DNA of 64,000 bases from Marinobacter sp. AC-23 (GCF_001858325.1 NZ_MBPP01000044.1:1-64000); one strand, 5' to 3'; shown: positions 1-7,179, numbered from the stretch's first letter. The notes: generated by a model from the sequence alone, not told the origin. Numbers and translations: made by a program.

Positions 1-111
1 ACCCGCCTTGGCGGCAGCCACTTCCTGGCTTGCGCCATTTTGTCGGTGCTGCATGAACAGCTCCTCTTGTCGGTTGGTTATGTGTTGGCCTGGCACCCTT
101 TGCTCCACCAT
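1..111 (-). CDS. IS21-type transposase (IstA-like), N-terminal fragment at window edge
   Basis: An open frame of 37 codons starts at an ATG at 111 and runs off the left edge. It reads MVEQRVPGQH..., then a helical stretch and QEVAAAKAG. That last stretch resembles the first helix-turn-helix of IstA transposases of the IS21 family, which bind the element ends. Only the extreme N-terminus is visible, so the family call rests on that motif. An istB-like remnant at about 60640-60775 shows IS21-type elements have been active in this genome. The DNA between 112 and 173 has no gene and should hold the element terminus. Confidence 0.45.
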   Translation of the reverse strand, partial: MVEQRVPGQHITNRQEELFMQHRQNGASQEVAAAKAG

Positions 112-173
112 GGAAAACAAGGGGCCAATTGTTACACCCAACCGGCCAAGATAGTTGTCGTTAACCGGTCATC

Positions 174-245
174 CTAATTGTCGCCGAACACCTCATGGTG
201 GAGTTTGTGTATCCGGACCAGGTTCTCCAGTGCTTCTTCATTCAT
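174..245 (-). pseudogene. Truncated partner of the HTH-nucleotidyltransferase (HEPN-like N-terminus)
   Basis: A 23-codon frame starts at an ATG overlapping the stop of the upstream nucleotidyltransferase gene (ATGAATGA) and ends at TAG. It begins MNEEALENLVRIHKLHHE. The ALENLVRIHKL stretch resembles the start of the small HEPN-type proteins that commonly follow MNT nucleotidyltransferases in two-gene toxin-antitoxin pairs. The rest of the gene is missing. The IS21-like transposase begins only about 60 bases further on, so the partner was probably cut off by that insertion. The overlap implies the two were translationally coupled. Identification from so few residues is tentative. Confidence 0.4.
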
Positions 246-840
246 TGATGCTTCCTTTCAATAATATGTACTGTCCTTCCAGGACCTTCCTCAAAAAAGG
301 GTTATTGTTAGCTCGACGTTTCTTAAACTCTTCTTGCTTGTAGAGGGTTGGGTTGATGGTACGGGAAAGCTTGGTTTCTGCTGGCTCCAACGCTTCAAAA
401 GCCTCCTCCAGGGTGAGGGAATCCGATACCAACATGAGGTCGATATCGCTATTAGCATGATCGGTCTTCTTCGCCACCGAACCATAAATCAGGGCCAGAT
501 CGATTTTATCACTAATCGAATTGAGAGCATCTTCAACCTGTTGTTCTGGACCGAGCAGTTTGGAGACAAGAGAAGACAACTCCGGAAAAACGGGCGAGTC
601 CGGGTTGGCTCTATATCGTTTCTGGCGCCCCTGCAGCTTCACTTGCACCAGGCCGCTATCCACCAGACGTGCCAGTTCCCGCTGCACAGCCCCCGAACCT
701 GCTTCCGCCTGCTCGATGAGCTCTTTGATCGAAAAGTCCCTTTCCTGACGTGCGAAGAACAGTCGCAGCACCTTTTGGCGGGTTTGTGAGAACAGGGCAT
801 CCGCTAATCCAGTGCGGTTCGATGTTGTTACTGCTGGCAT
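238..840 (-). CDS. Winged-helix / MNT-type nucleotidyltransferase fusion
   Basis: The protein has 200 residues. Residues 11-80 look like a winged helix with an ArsR-like layout (KVLRLFF, SIKELIE, VQRELARLVDSGLV). Residues 120-134 carry the nucleotidyltransferase signature GSVAKKTDHANSDID, with the metal-binding DxD as Asp-Ile-Asp. MNT proteins of this kind are usually antitoxins that modify or neutralise a HEPN partner, and the added DNA-binding domain suggests it also represses its own operon. I chose the ATG at 840. The in-frame ATG at 864 lies inside a 13-bp inverted repeat overlapping the -10 box, upstream of any plausible transcript start. The downstream partner is truncated, so the pair is probably no longer functional. 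Confidence 0.8.
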   Translation of the reverse strand: MPAVTTSNRTGLADALFSQTRQKVLRLFFARQERDFSIKELIEQAEAGSGAVQRELARLVDSGLVQVKLQGRQKRYRANPDSPVFPELSSLVSKLLGPEQQVEDALNSISDKIDLALIYGSVAKKTDHANSDIDLMLVSDSLTLEEAFEALEPAETKLSRTINPTLYKQEEFKKRRANNNPFLRKVLEGQYILLKGSINE

Positions 841-859
841 GTAAATTACGCCCCTAAAA

Positions 860-891
860 CCCATTTTGGGTAATTATATACCCAAAATGGG
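860..891 (-). promoter_or_regulatory. Operator palindrome containing a -10 box
   Basis: A perfect 13-bp inverted repeat, CCCATTTTGGGTA and its complement, is separated by 6 bp. Read on the minus strand the spacer is exactly TATAAT, a consensus -10 hexamer, so a bound repressor dimer would sit on the promoter of the HTH-nucleotidyltransferase gene. The -35 region is weak. The nearby winged helix makes autorepression the simplest reading. Confidence 0.7.
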
Positions 892-924
892 CATCTCGGA
901 ACTTTAAAGCCGAATTGCCCGCCT

Positions 925-1157
925 TTACTGCGTGGCCTGATCAATCTTTTCCGCCTGCTTGGCCGCCTCATCCTCCATAAACTTCTTCATGTCGTCTTCA
1001 AACTTCGGCACACCGCCCGGGCTCGTCGGAACCTTTGGCGGCTTGTTGGCCCCATTTCCGCGGCCTGTTCAGCGTTGGCTTCCTTACCCCTGTTCAGTTG
1101 CTGAGTCACCAACAGACCAACAACCAATACAGCGGCGAGCAAAAGGATCAGTTTCAT
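925..1157 (-). pseudogene. Small single-TM protein, frameshifted
   Basis: The start MKLILLLAAVLVVGLLV gives one membrane segment (residues 2-18), followed by a polar tail. The frame then loses sense at about 1050-1057. The correct continuation is in another frame: ANKPPKVPTSPGG, then a charged helix rich in Lys and Glu ending in QATQ and TAA. Restoring one base in the A3/G4 run joins the two into a protein of about 77 residues. I do not recognise the family. The layout suggests a membrane-anchored small protein with a cytoplasmic or periplasmic charged helix. The break resembles ten other one-base losses in this window and may be a sequencing error. Confidence 0.5.
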
Positions 1158-1241
1158 AACGGTTTCCCATTCAGTAGTTACCGACCAGATTAGCTCATAG
1201 AACTGTCCCGATTTTCCCGAGGTCATCACTCACACGCATCA

Positions 1242-2213
1242 TCATCCTGGCCCGGGGATGTTTTTCAGAAGCTCGGCATTTGTGGGGTACTTCTCAAGCA
1301 GCTCAACCAACTTTTTTGTGCCCTCTAGCGGTTTAAGACCGCCAAGCGCCCGGCGCAATGCTCTTATTTTGTCTAAATCTTTTGGATCCAACAGCAGCTC
1401 TTCACGGCGTGTACTGCTTTTCGAAATATCCAGCGCGGGAAAGATTCGCTGATTCGCAACGTCTCTCGATAAAACCAGCTCCATGTTCCCCGTGCCCTTA
1501 AATTCCTCAAAGATAACCTGGTCCATACGGCTGCCGGTATCCACCAAAACAGTCGCCAAAATGGTCAGCGAGCCGCCATTCTCAATGTTTCGTGCAGCGC
1601 CAAACAACCTCCGCGGAATCTCCATCGCTCGGGCATCCACCCCGCCAGACATAGTACGACCGCTGCTCTTTCGCTCCGCATTATGCACACGCGAAAGCCT
1701 CGTGAGAGAGTCAATCACAATCATGACGTTGTGACCCTCGCCCGCTTGCTGGCGGGCGATATCAAGAAGTTCATCGGCAACGCGAACGTGATGAGCATAG
1801 CTTTCATCCGAAGAAGAAGCGTGTACCTCAGCCGGGACGCTACGCCTGAAATCAGTGACCTCTTCGGGTCGCTCATCTATCAATAACGCGTAAAGTTTAA
1901 TCTCGGGATACGCCTTTCCCACCGCCTGGCAAATATGTTTCAAAATCGTCGATTTTCCAGACCCCGGCGGCGCAACTATCAAACCTCGCTGCCCCATGCC
2001 AATCGGCGTGATCAAATCCATCGCGCGCACCGTGAGTTTTTCTGAACCTGACTCCAAGCGAATCCCCGGCGTTGGATTGATAGCCACACCATTTAAAAAA
2101 CGTTTTTGTGGATCGGCCTCACCTTCCACCTCAACCATAGCTTCGGCTTCCTCAGCCACTGGTTTAGCGTCTTTATTTCGTTTTCGGGTTAAACCTAATG
2201 TCTTTCTCGTCAT
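1242..2213 (-). CDS. Rho-type ATPase lacking the N-terminal RNA-binding domains
   Basis: Residues 45-323 match the hexameric ATPase core of transcription terminator Rho. Landmarks are [17 protein letters not shown] (Walker A at 81-89), [17 protein letters not shown], a Walker B in [20 protein letters not shown] and the C-terminal KTKK-like [15 protein letters not shown]. Standard Rho has about 420 residues with a helical N-terminus and an OB-fold primary RNA site. Here that part is replaced by about 45 charged residues ([22 protein letters not shown]). Walker A is also altered (GSGKS instead of the usual KAGKT). It is a paralogue rather than the housekeeping Rho. I chose the ATG at 2213 because longer starts add an unrelated sequence. 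Function unknown; secondary-site RNA or protein translocation is possible. Confidence 0.85.
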   Translation of the reverse strand: MTRKTLGLTRKRNKDAKPVAEEAEAMVEVEGEADPQKRFLNGVAINPTPGIRLESGSEKLTVRAMDLITPIGMGQRGLIVAPPGSGKSTILKHICQAVGKAYPEIKLYALLIDERPEEVTDFRRSVPAEVHASSSDESYAHHVRVADELLDIARQQAGEGHNVMIVIDSLTRLSRVHNAERKSSGRTMSGGVDARAMEIPRRLFGAARNIENGGSLTILATVLVDTGSRMDQVIFEEFKGTGNMELVLSRDVANQRIFPALDISKSSTRREELLLDPKDLDKIRALRRALGGLKPLEGTKKLVELLEKYPTNAELLKNIPGPG

Positions 2214-2283
2214 GATTGTTTGATAGCTCTTGTTTGATAGATATTTTTCGAAATGGGCTGATAACGTCAAAAAAACAGTGTGC

Positions 2284-2308
2284 ACAAAATAAGTCTGTCT
2301 CGGTTTTC
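2284..2308 (+). repeat. 25-bp dispersed repeat, copy 1
   Basis: Matches 21 of 25 positions of copy 3 at 3295-3319 (core AAATCTGTCCCGGTTTT; here AAGTCTGTCTCGGTTTT), in the same orientation. It lies between the Rho-like gene and the tautomerase gene. Confidence 0.6.
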
Positions 2309-2414
2309 CATGCGCGTGGCCATGCTGACAAGCGTTGCTATAGTGAAACAAGCTACCCCACTTTCCATCTTGGCCAGACCCATGCATACATGCAACGCTC
2401 GTTAGGACTTCCCA

Positions 2415-2846
2415 ATGCCCACTTACACTGTAACAGTCGCGAATCTTTCCCTGTCGCTGCAGCAGAAATCACAGATAGCGGAGGCCATCACAACGGCCCA
2501 TCACACGCAAACCGGCGCGCCCCACTTCTTCGCCCAGGTTCTGTTTTTTGCGACCAACGAGGGTGAGCACTTTGTCGGTGGCCGCGTAAACTCAGCGCCC
2601 CAGGTGTATGTGCACGGACTGGTACGCGAGGGCCGCAATACCGAGGTCAAGCAGGCCCTGATGAGCCAGATGCTTGAAAAGGTAGTGCAAATCACGGGCA
2701 CAACGGCTGAGGACGTCTGGATTTATCTGCAGGACATTCCAGCCACTCAGATGATCGAGTTTGGCCGGTTTCTGCCAGCGCCGGGCGACGAAGCCGAGTG
2801 GGAAAAGGAAATGACACCAGAGAAGCGTTCCGGGTTGCCCGATTAA
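2415..2846 (+). CDS. Tautomerase-superfamily protein, cis-3-chloroacrylate dehalogenase-like
   Basis: The protein begins Met-Pro, so Met removal would expose the catalytic Pro-1 of the tautomerase superfamily. Numbering from that proline, His28, Arg70, Arg73, Tyr103 and Glu114 all fall where cis-3-chloroacrylic acid dehalogenase (cis-CaaD) has its catalytic residues. The length, 143 residues before Met removal, also suits the cis-CaaD group (about 150). The family acts on 3-haloacrylates by hydration, or on unsaturated acids. The true substrate here cannot be told from sequence, because homologues with all six residues can have weak dehalogenase activity. It is a lone gene bounded by two 25-bp repeat copies, with no neighbouring haloacid pathway. 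Confidence 0.85.
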   Translation: MPTYTVTVANLSLSLQQKSQIAEAITTAHHTQTGAPHFFAQVLFFATNEGEHFVGGRVNSAPQVYVHGLVREGRNTEVKQALMSQMLEKVVQITGTTAEDVWIYLQDIPATQMIEFGRFLPAPGDEAEWEKEMTPEKRSGLPD

Positions 2847-2872
2847 AGGAGCACTAACACTCGACGACCTCA

Positions 2873-2897
2873 GAAAACCGGGACAGATTTATTTTCC
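2873..2897 (-). repeat. 25-bp dispersed repeat, copy 2 (inverted)
   Basis: Exact reverse complement of copy 3 over all 25 bases (core AACCGGGACAGATTTATTTT). Copies 2 and 3 form a perfect inverted pair enclosing only the thioredoxin gene. Confidence 0.8.
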
Positions 2898-2924
2898 AAA
2901 CGGATAACCCAACAAGGAGACACC

Positions 2925-3248
2925 ATGTCGTACACCAGCCGATATACACCCGAAACCCTGAGCCGTGATGAGCTGGACCAGAGCACGGGCCCAATGGTGA
3001 TCGAATTCGGCACCAACTGGTGCGGGATCTGCCAGGGTGCTCAGGCGGACATCAAGGCGGCAATGGACAATCACCCAAGCGTTCCGCATGTGAAGGTTGA
3101 AGATGGCAAAGGCCGCAGATTGGGGCGGACGTTTGGCGTTAAGCTCTGGCCGACCCTGATTTTTTTGAAGGATGGTGAAGAAATAGCGCGGGTCGTCCGC
3201 CCAGAAGACAGCACCGACATCGAAGATGCACTGCTAAAAATTCGCTAA
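2925..3248 (+). CDS. Thioredoxin-family protein
   Basis: The protein has 107 residues and a thioredoxin fold: strand MVIEFGTNWCGIC with the redox pair Cys33-Gly-Ile-Cys36 preceded by Trp, and the cis-proline in LWPTLIF. CGIC differs from the CGPC of general thioredoxins, which suggests a specialised cytoplasmic thiol reductase. No signal peptide or membrane segment is present. The ribosome site AAGGAG lies just ahead of the ATG. The gene stands alone inside a perfect 25-bp inverted repeat pair (2873-2897 and 3295-3319), so its neighbours give no clue to its partner. Confidence 0.85.
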   Translation: MSYTSRYTPETLSRDELDQSTGPMVIEFGTNWCGICQGAQADIKAAMDNHPSVPHVKVEDGKGRRLGRTFGVKLWPTLIFLKDGEEIARVVRPEDSTDIEDALLKIR

Positions 3249-3294
3249 GGCCGGCGCCGGCAATTGCTGGCCTGCCAGGAACAATACGGAAACT

Positions 3295-3319
3295 GGAAAA
3301 TAAATCTGTCCCGGTTTTC
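3295..3319 (+). repeat. 25-bp dispersed repeat, copy 3
   Basis: Reference copy of the repeat (core AAATCTGTCCCGGTTTT). It is the perfect complement of copy 2 and lies between the converging ends of the thioredoxin and ThpR genes. Confidence 0.8.
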
Positions 3320-3341
3320 GTGTGACCAACCTTGGCGACGA

Positions 3342-3886
3342 TCACATGGCGCGAGTCATGTAAGGAAAGCGTTCAATCACCGTGTATACCGAACCACCGG
3401 AGCCTTGTTCGCTCTCAAAGAGTACGAACTGATCCACCTGAAACGACCCGAAAGCCGTTTCCCCATACTCGGCCAGCAAGCCCTGAACCGAACCGGGCTG
3501 GCGCTTGAATCTGGCAGGGTGATATGGGGACGGAATGCCCGACTTTCAGTTGTTAATCCAAGGTTCTCCATTTGGCCTTTAATCGCGCTATGGAGACTGG
3601 CAACGGGAGCCGTCGGCTGGACTCCCGCCCAAAGATTTCGAGGGGCACAAGGCTGACCGAAACAACCCAGCCCCGTAACACTCAGCTCAAAAGGCGCCAG
3701 GGGAATATTGCGGGCAGCCTCGCACACCGCCGATAGACGTTCTTCTTCCACGTCGCCAAGGAACAGCAATGTGATGTGTATCTGCTCAACACTTTGCCAT
3801 TTGGCAGCGGACATCTCTGCCGTGGTCTTCAACAGGCGGGCTTTGATACGAGCGGGAATCTCCAGTCCGAAGAATAGCCTGCGCAT
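3342..3886 (-). pseudogene. thpR: RNA 2',3'-cyclic phosphodiesterase (2'-5' RNA ligase family), frameshifted
   Basis: The frame starts MRRLFFGLEIP and has the first 2H-phosphoesterase motif HITLLFLG and the second PHITL. Just after the second motif the frame is wrong. The proper C-terminus (RFKRQPGSVQGLLAEYGE... ending YMTRAM) lies in another frame. One C lost at about 3515 (CTGGCCAGA read as CTGCCAGA) explains the break. Restored, the protein has 181 residues, normal for ThpR, which opens 2',3'-cyclic phosphates on RNA ends. The conserved far C-terminus suggests the gene has not decayed, so a sequencing deletion is likely. Confidence 0.8.
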
Positions 3887-4021
3887 GGATCTATTCCTCA
3901 TAACTCATCTTGTGCACCATATCACCGTCTATCTTGAGCGCCCCCTTCTGCGAACAGTATCCAAAGTATAGTTCGCCCCGCCCGGCGCAGTCATCGACTT
4001 ACGGATTCCCCATCCACCACA

Positions 4022-4046
4022 AAAGAATAAACCTGTTCCGGTTTTT
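4022..4046 (+). repeat. 25-bp dispersed repeat, copy 4 (degenerate)
   Basis: Matches copy 3 at 19 of 25 positions (AATAAACCTGTTCCGG core). It lies upstream of the ThpR gene and closes the row of repeat-bounded single genes. Confidence 0.45.
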
Positions 4047-4465
4047 TCCGTCATGGCTCGCCTTGCACCTGTTTTGACTTACACCCGTCTAGAGCACAAC
4101 GGCGGGTCCGTGCAGACGAAGCTTGAAATAGAGGCGGGTTGGTTGCGCGCTAGTTACAGGGGCCTATTCATCGAGCTGTGCTGTGCGACACACGACTATA
4201 ATCTGCACGTAAATACGAGTCAGCTGAACAAGCTTGGCAATCCATTCGCTGCACCTTGCCGGTGGAGCCGCAATAAACTTGGTTCATCGTGCCCTATAAA
4301 AAGCTGTGAGCTCACAGAACCGACGCTGAGCTAAAACCTACAGATATCAGAAGCGTTGCCGTGATCCCCATTGGCACGGCATTCGATGTCGACGTCTACG
4401 GGCGACAATTCGGGTTTTTCCTCTAAGACCGTCATCACGAAACTCCCGCGATGCAGCAGCCATCC
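4047..4465. other. Gene-poor stretch before the HigBA-Beta module
   Basis: No coding region here looks real. A 93-codon open frame from 4053 has no recognisable motif. A perfect 14-bp palindrome, CTGTGAGCTCACAG, lies at 4304-4317, directly after a TATAAA. It resembles a CRP site, but its half-sites are too close (TGTGA-2-TCACA). The stretch may be the left junction of an acquired segment, because the DNA becomes AT-rich soon after. Confidence 0.4.
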
Positions 4466-4468
4466 AAT

Positions 4469-4529
4469 TTCCCAATTTGGGAGCTTGAAACCTCCTCTGA
4501 TTACGCGCATAATGTTCCCAAATTGGGAA
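4469..4529 (+). promoter_or_regulatory. Promoter with two flanking operator palindromes for the HigBA-Beta module
   Basis: Two near-identical palindromes, TTCCCAATTTGGGAG (4469-4483) and TTCCCAAATTGGGAA (4515-4529), have centres 46 bp apart. Between them lies a good sigma-70 promoter: TTGAAA at 4485-4490, a 17-bp spacer, and CATAAT at 4508-4513. The first palindrome touches the -35 box and the second covers the expected start of transcription. This suits HigA-type antitoxin autorepression by two dimers. The leader to the ATG at 4540 would be only about 20 bases. Confidence 0.75.
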
Positions 4530-4539
4530 ACGTTAAGCT

Positions 4540-4794
4540 ATGCGACTTATAGGACGGGGAAAATTACAGTGCCTTTCGCGCACGGACGAATCGGCGCGTA
4601 CTTGGATATGCGCATGGGTCGCAGAACTTACTGACGCGAACTGGAAAAGACCAGCGGATGTGAGTCAACAGTTTCCGAACGCTCGACAGTCTCAGCCGGG
4701 CAGCTTCATTTTCCCCATAAGCAACTGTAACAAAGAGGTTTCCCTGCAAATTGCTTTCCAACAAGGCATCGCCGTTATCACCGGCCTTCAGTGA
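4540..4794 (+). CDS. HigB-like toxin, short at the C-terminus
   Basis: An 84-residue protein whose first 55 residues fit the HigB family (MRLIGRGKL..., AWVAELTDANWKRPADV, QFPNA). HigB toxins are RelE-fold mRNA interferases of about 95-105 residues. This one stops after IAFQQGIAVITGLQ and lacks the usual C-terminal GTHxEYD-like strand, so it may be catalytically weak or dead. Its TGA overlaps a possible GTG start of the antitoxin gene. It follows directly on a promoter with two palindromes, the normal place for the toxin in higBA operons, which put toxin before antitoxin. Confidence 0.65.
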   Translation: MRLIGRGKLQCLSRTDESARTWICAWVAELTDANWKRPADVSQQFPNARQSQPGSFIFPISNCNKEVSLQIAFQQGIAVITGLQ

Positions 4795-4802
4795 AGACAG
4801 AA

Positions 4803-6020
4803 ATGATGGACGCTAAAGTAATTCGCACAGAGGAACAATATATAGCTTACCTTGATGAGGTTCAGGCTCTAATTGCTGAAGATCCCAAGTTGAACTCTAA
4901 AAAGAGTGAACGACTTGAGCTGCTTACAGTTTTGCTAGAAGCGCATGAAAATTCAAAGTATCCAGTGGAAAGCCCGGATCCAGTCGACGCCATTTTATTC
5001 CGCATGAACGAGAAGGGCTTGAAGCAAGCTGACCTAGTGCCTTATTTCGGCACGAGCAGTCGAGTTTCTGAGGTGCTAAATCGCAAACGGCCTCTAACCG
5101 TCCAGATGATTCGGGCACTGACTATCGGCTTGGGTATCTCTGCCGAAACATTGATTGGCGCTTCGCTTCCCGACGCCCCTATCAACAAGCGATCTGTAGA
5201 TTGGTCGAAGTTTCCGATCAAAGAAATGGCGCGCCGGGGTTGGATAGAAAATTTGGGAAAAGTAGCCAAGGACAACGTTGAAGATTTGGTGAAAGGCTTC
5301 ATTTCAGATGCTGGGCTGCAATTCGGTGCCGCATCATTTCGTAAAACATTTTCTGGGGAGGCGGAAACGCCAACATCTAGGTATGCCTTGTATGCTTGGT
5401 TAGCACGGGTAATTCAGAAAGCTCGGGACAAAAAGAGCAACTTAGGCCGTTATGAAACTGATGTACTTTCTGCCAATTATTTGAAAGAGCTTGCTCAGCT
5501 AAGTCGGTTTGATACGGGTCCTTTATTAGCGATTGAGCAATTAGAGAAATCAGGCATCGCTGTAGTAATTGAACCTGCACTGAAAGGCACACTGTTGGAC
5601 GGAGCCGCTCTTAAAGATTCTGATGGAACCCCTATTATCAGTCTCACGTTGAGGTATGACAGGATTGATCATTTTTGGTTTACGTTGGTGCACGAAGTCG
5701 CTCATATTTGGAAGCATGTTGGTAACAATGAGGCCTTTTTGGATGATTTAGATACATCATCCGAAGATCGAAAAGAGGCAGAGGCCAACCGCTTAGCAAC
5801 CGAAGCCTTTATTCCGCGTGTAAAGTGGCGGAGAAGCGATGCTTATACGACGCCAAGCAAGGACACGATTGAAAGATTTGCAAAGGATTTGAAGATCCAC
5901 CCGGCAGTAATCGCCGGTCGACTCCGAAGGGAATCGGGGAATTATAGCCTGTTCTCCGACTTGGTGGGACAGAACCAAATACGCCAGTTGTTTCCATCCG
6001 ACGAGAAAATTGAGGCTTAG
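4803..6020 (+). CDS. HigA-like antitoxin fused to ImmA/IrrE metallopeptidase
   Basis: The protein has 405 residues. The first 120 or so are HigA-like, with an HTH at about 60-116 (LFRMNEKGLKQADLVPYFG and RVSEVLNRKRPLT). The C-terminal half is an ImmA/IrrE zinc peptidase with HEVAH at 297-301 and the downstream EAEANRLATEAFIP helix. ImmA proteases cut or inactivate repressors in mobile elements and stress responses. Here repressor and protease are one chain. I chose the ATG at 4803 (MMDAKVIRTEEQY, the usual HigA start); a GTG at 4791 is possible. Codon use is AT-rich (25 G/C of 60 bases at 4861-4920), unlike the backbone. The stop lies 2 bases before the Beta gene. Confidence 0.85.
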   Translation: MMDAKVIRTEEQYIAYLDEVQALIAEDPKLNSKKSERLELLTVLLEAHENSKYPVESPDPVDAILFRMNEKGLKQADLVPYFGTSSRVSEVLNRKRPLTVQMIRALTIGLGISAETLIGASLPDAPINKRSVDWSKFPIKEMARRGWIENLGKVAKDNVEDLVKGFISDAGLQFGAASFRKTFSGEAETPTSRYALYAWLARVIQKARDKKSNLGRYETDVLSANYLKELAQLSRFDTGPLLAIEQLEKSGIAVVIEPALKGTLLDGAALKDSDGTPIISLTLRYDRIDHFWFTLVHEVAHIWKHVGNNEAFLDDLDTSSEDRKEAEANRLATEAFIPRVKWRRSDAYTTPSKDTIERFAKDLKIHPAVIAGRLRRESGNYSLFSDLVGQNQIRQLFPSDEKIEA

Positions 6021-6022
6021 TT

Positions 6023-7147
6023 ATGAACATTCTCTACTTCCCCATATTAAAAGCAAAAGATGCTGAATTTGATTCGCTTCGTAATGCGTCACAAAATGTA
6101 ACGAACAGCATGATACCTTTGTTCGAGGTTCCTAGATTCAAACCGGAGCTCAAAAAATACAAAGACAATCCACATGCTAAGGCCACCTTTTTGTCCGAAG
6201 TAAGTCGAAAGATAGGCGAGCTTCGGCCTGGCATGTATGCGATGTTCGACACATACCATTGGCAGGATCCAGCCGACAAGGTCGAAACAGGGGAGCACCA
6301 TTTAAACTACCTTTACAACTCTTTGAAGAGTGATGGCGTTAATGTCGTACCTGTTGTTGGCTATGATCGCTGGGATGATGACGAATATCGTTTAGCATTA
6401 AAAAGCATATCGAGAATGCACACTGGTAAATTTTGTATCAGGCTAGAGCGATTTGCATTTGATGATGTTAGCGACCCCACTCACTTTCACGAACGATTGA
6501 GTGAAATTCTTAATTATCTTGAGATCAATCCGGCTAACTGTCACGTTACTCTTGACCTCGAGGATCTGAGTGCACTGCCAATAGTAGATATATTTAACAG
6601 TTTTGATTCACTATTTTCTCAAATTACTGGTTATGGTTTTTCAACATACTCTATTGCTGGGTGCTCTCTGCCGAACTCGATTGACAAGGTGATTAAAGAC
6701 CGAGATTCTTGTGGCTCAGTATTGCGAAGAGAAATGCTGCTTTGGAAAAATGCTCGAAAACAACACCCCACCTTCCGTATATATTTTGGGGATTATGGCG
6801 TTAGAGGCCCTAGCACCGGTGAGACAGGATATGGAAACACTAACGCCAAAATCCGATATACCATTGACGATGAATTTTTCATCGTCAGGGGGCATGTAAT
6901 CAGAAAGCCAATTGGTGGTTTCCAGCATTGCGAACTAGCCCAAACTTTAATTAATTCTGGTCACTACCTTTGTTCCGGTTTTAGCTGGGGAGACAACGAA
7001 ATTCAGCGATGCGCAAATAAAGAAATAGGTGGCGGGCCGACAACTTGGATTAAGATTGATACGAGCCATCATGTCGCGTATGTGGTTGCAGAAGTAGCTG
7101 AATTTGAACGCACTACAGCGGCCCAGACTGCCCGTATTGGAGAATAG
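6023..7147 (+). CDS. Beta-family protein (phage T4 Beta-like)
   Basis: The protein has 374 residues and starts MNILYFPILKAKDAEFDSL. Mid-chain features are PVVGYDRWDDDEY, HVTLDLEDLSAL, FRIYFGDYGV and GFSWGDNEI. This layout (N-terminal FPILKAK, later FGDYG and SWGD) is that of the Beta protein family named after bacteriophage T4. Its biochemical function is not established. It begins 2 bases after the HigA-ImmA gene with a GAGG ribosome site, so the two are co-transcribed. The gene is the most AT-rich in the window (18 G/C of 60 bases at 6601-6660), which argues for recent transfer. It may be the effector or payload of the module. Confidence 0.75.
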   Translation: MNILYFPILKAKDAEFDSLRNASQNVTNSMIPLFEVPRFKPELKKYKDNPHAKATFLSEVSRKIGELRPGMYAMFDTYHWQDPADKVETGEHHLNYLYNSLKSDGVNVVPVVGYDRWDDDEYRLALKSISRMHTGKFCIRLERFAFDDVSDPTHFHERLSEILNYLEINPANCHVTLDLEDLSALPIVDIFNSFDSLFSQITGYGFSTYSIAGCSLPNSIDKVIKDRDSCGSVLRREMLLWKNARKQHPTFRIYFGDYGVRGPSTGETGYGNTNAKIRYTIDDEFFIVRGHVIRKPIGGFQHCELAQTLINSGHYLCSGFSWGDNEIQRCANKEIGGGPTTWIKIDTSHHVAYVVAEVAEFERTTAAQTARIGE

Positions 7148-7179
7148 CAGGGAGCTTGAGGGGTTAAATTTATTTGTAA

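Noticed and set aside
155..343. 62-codon plus-strand frame at the left edge
   Set aside because: It lies antisense to the HTH-nucleotidyltransferase and its partner remnant and has no motif.
4304..4317. Palindrome CTGTGAGCTCACAG as a CRP site
   Set aside because: CRP needs TGTGA-N6-TCACA; here the half-sites are 2 bases apart.
4053..4334. 93-codon frame before the HigB gene
   Set aside because: No recognisable domain, no ribosome site, and uneven composition; treated as non-coding.
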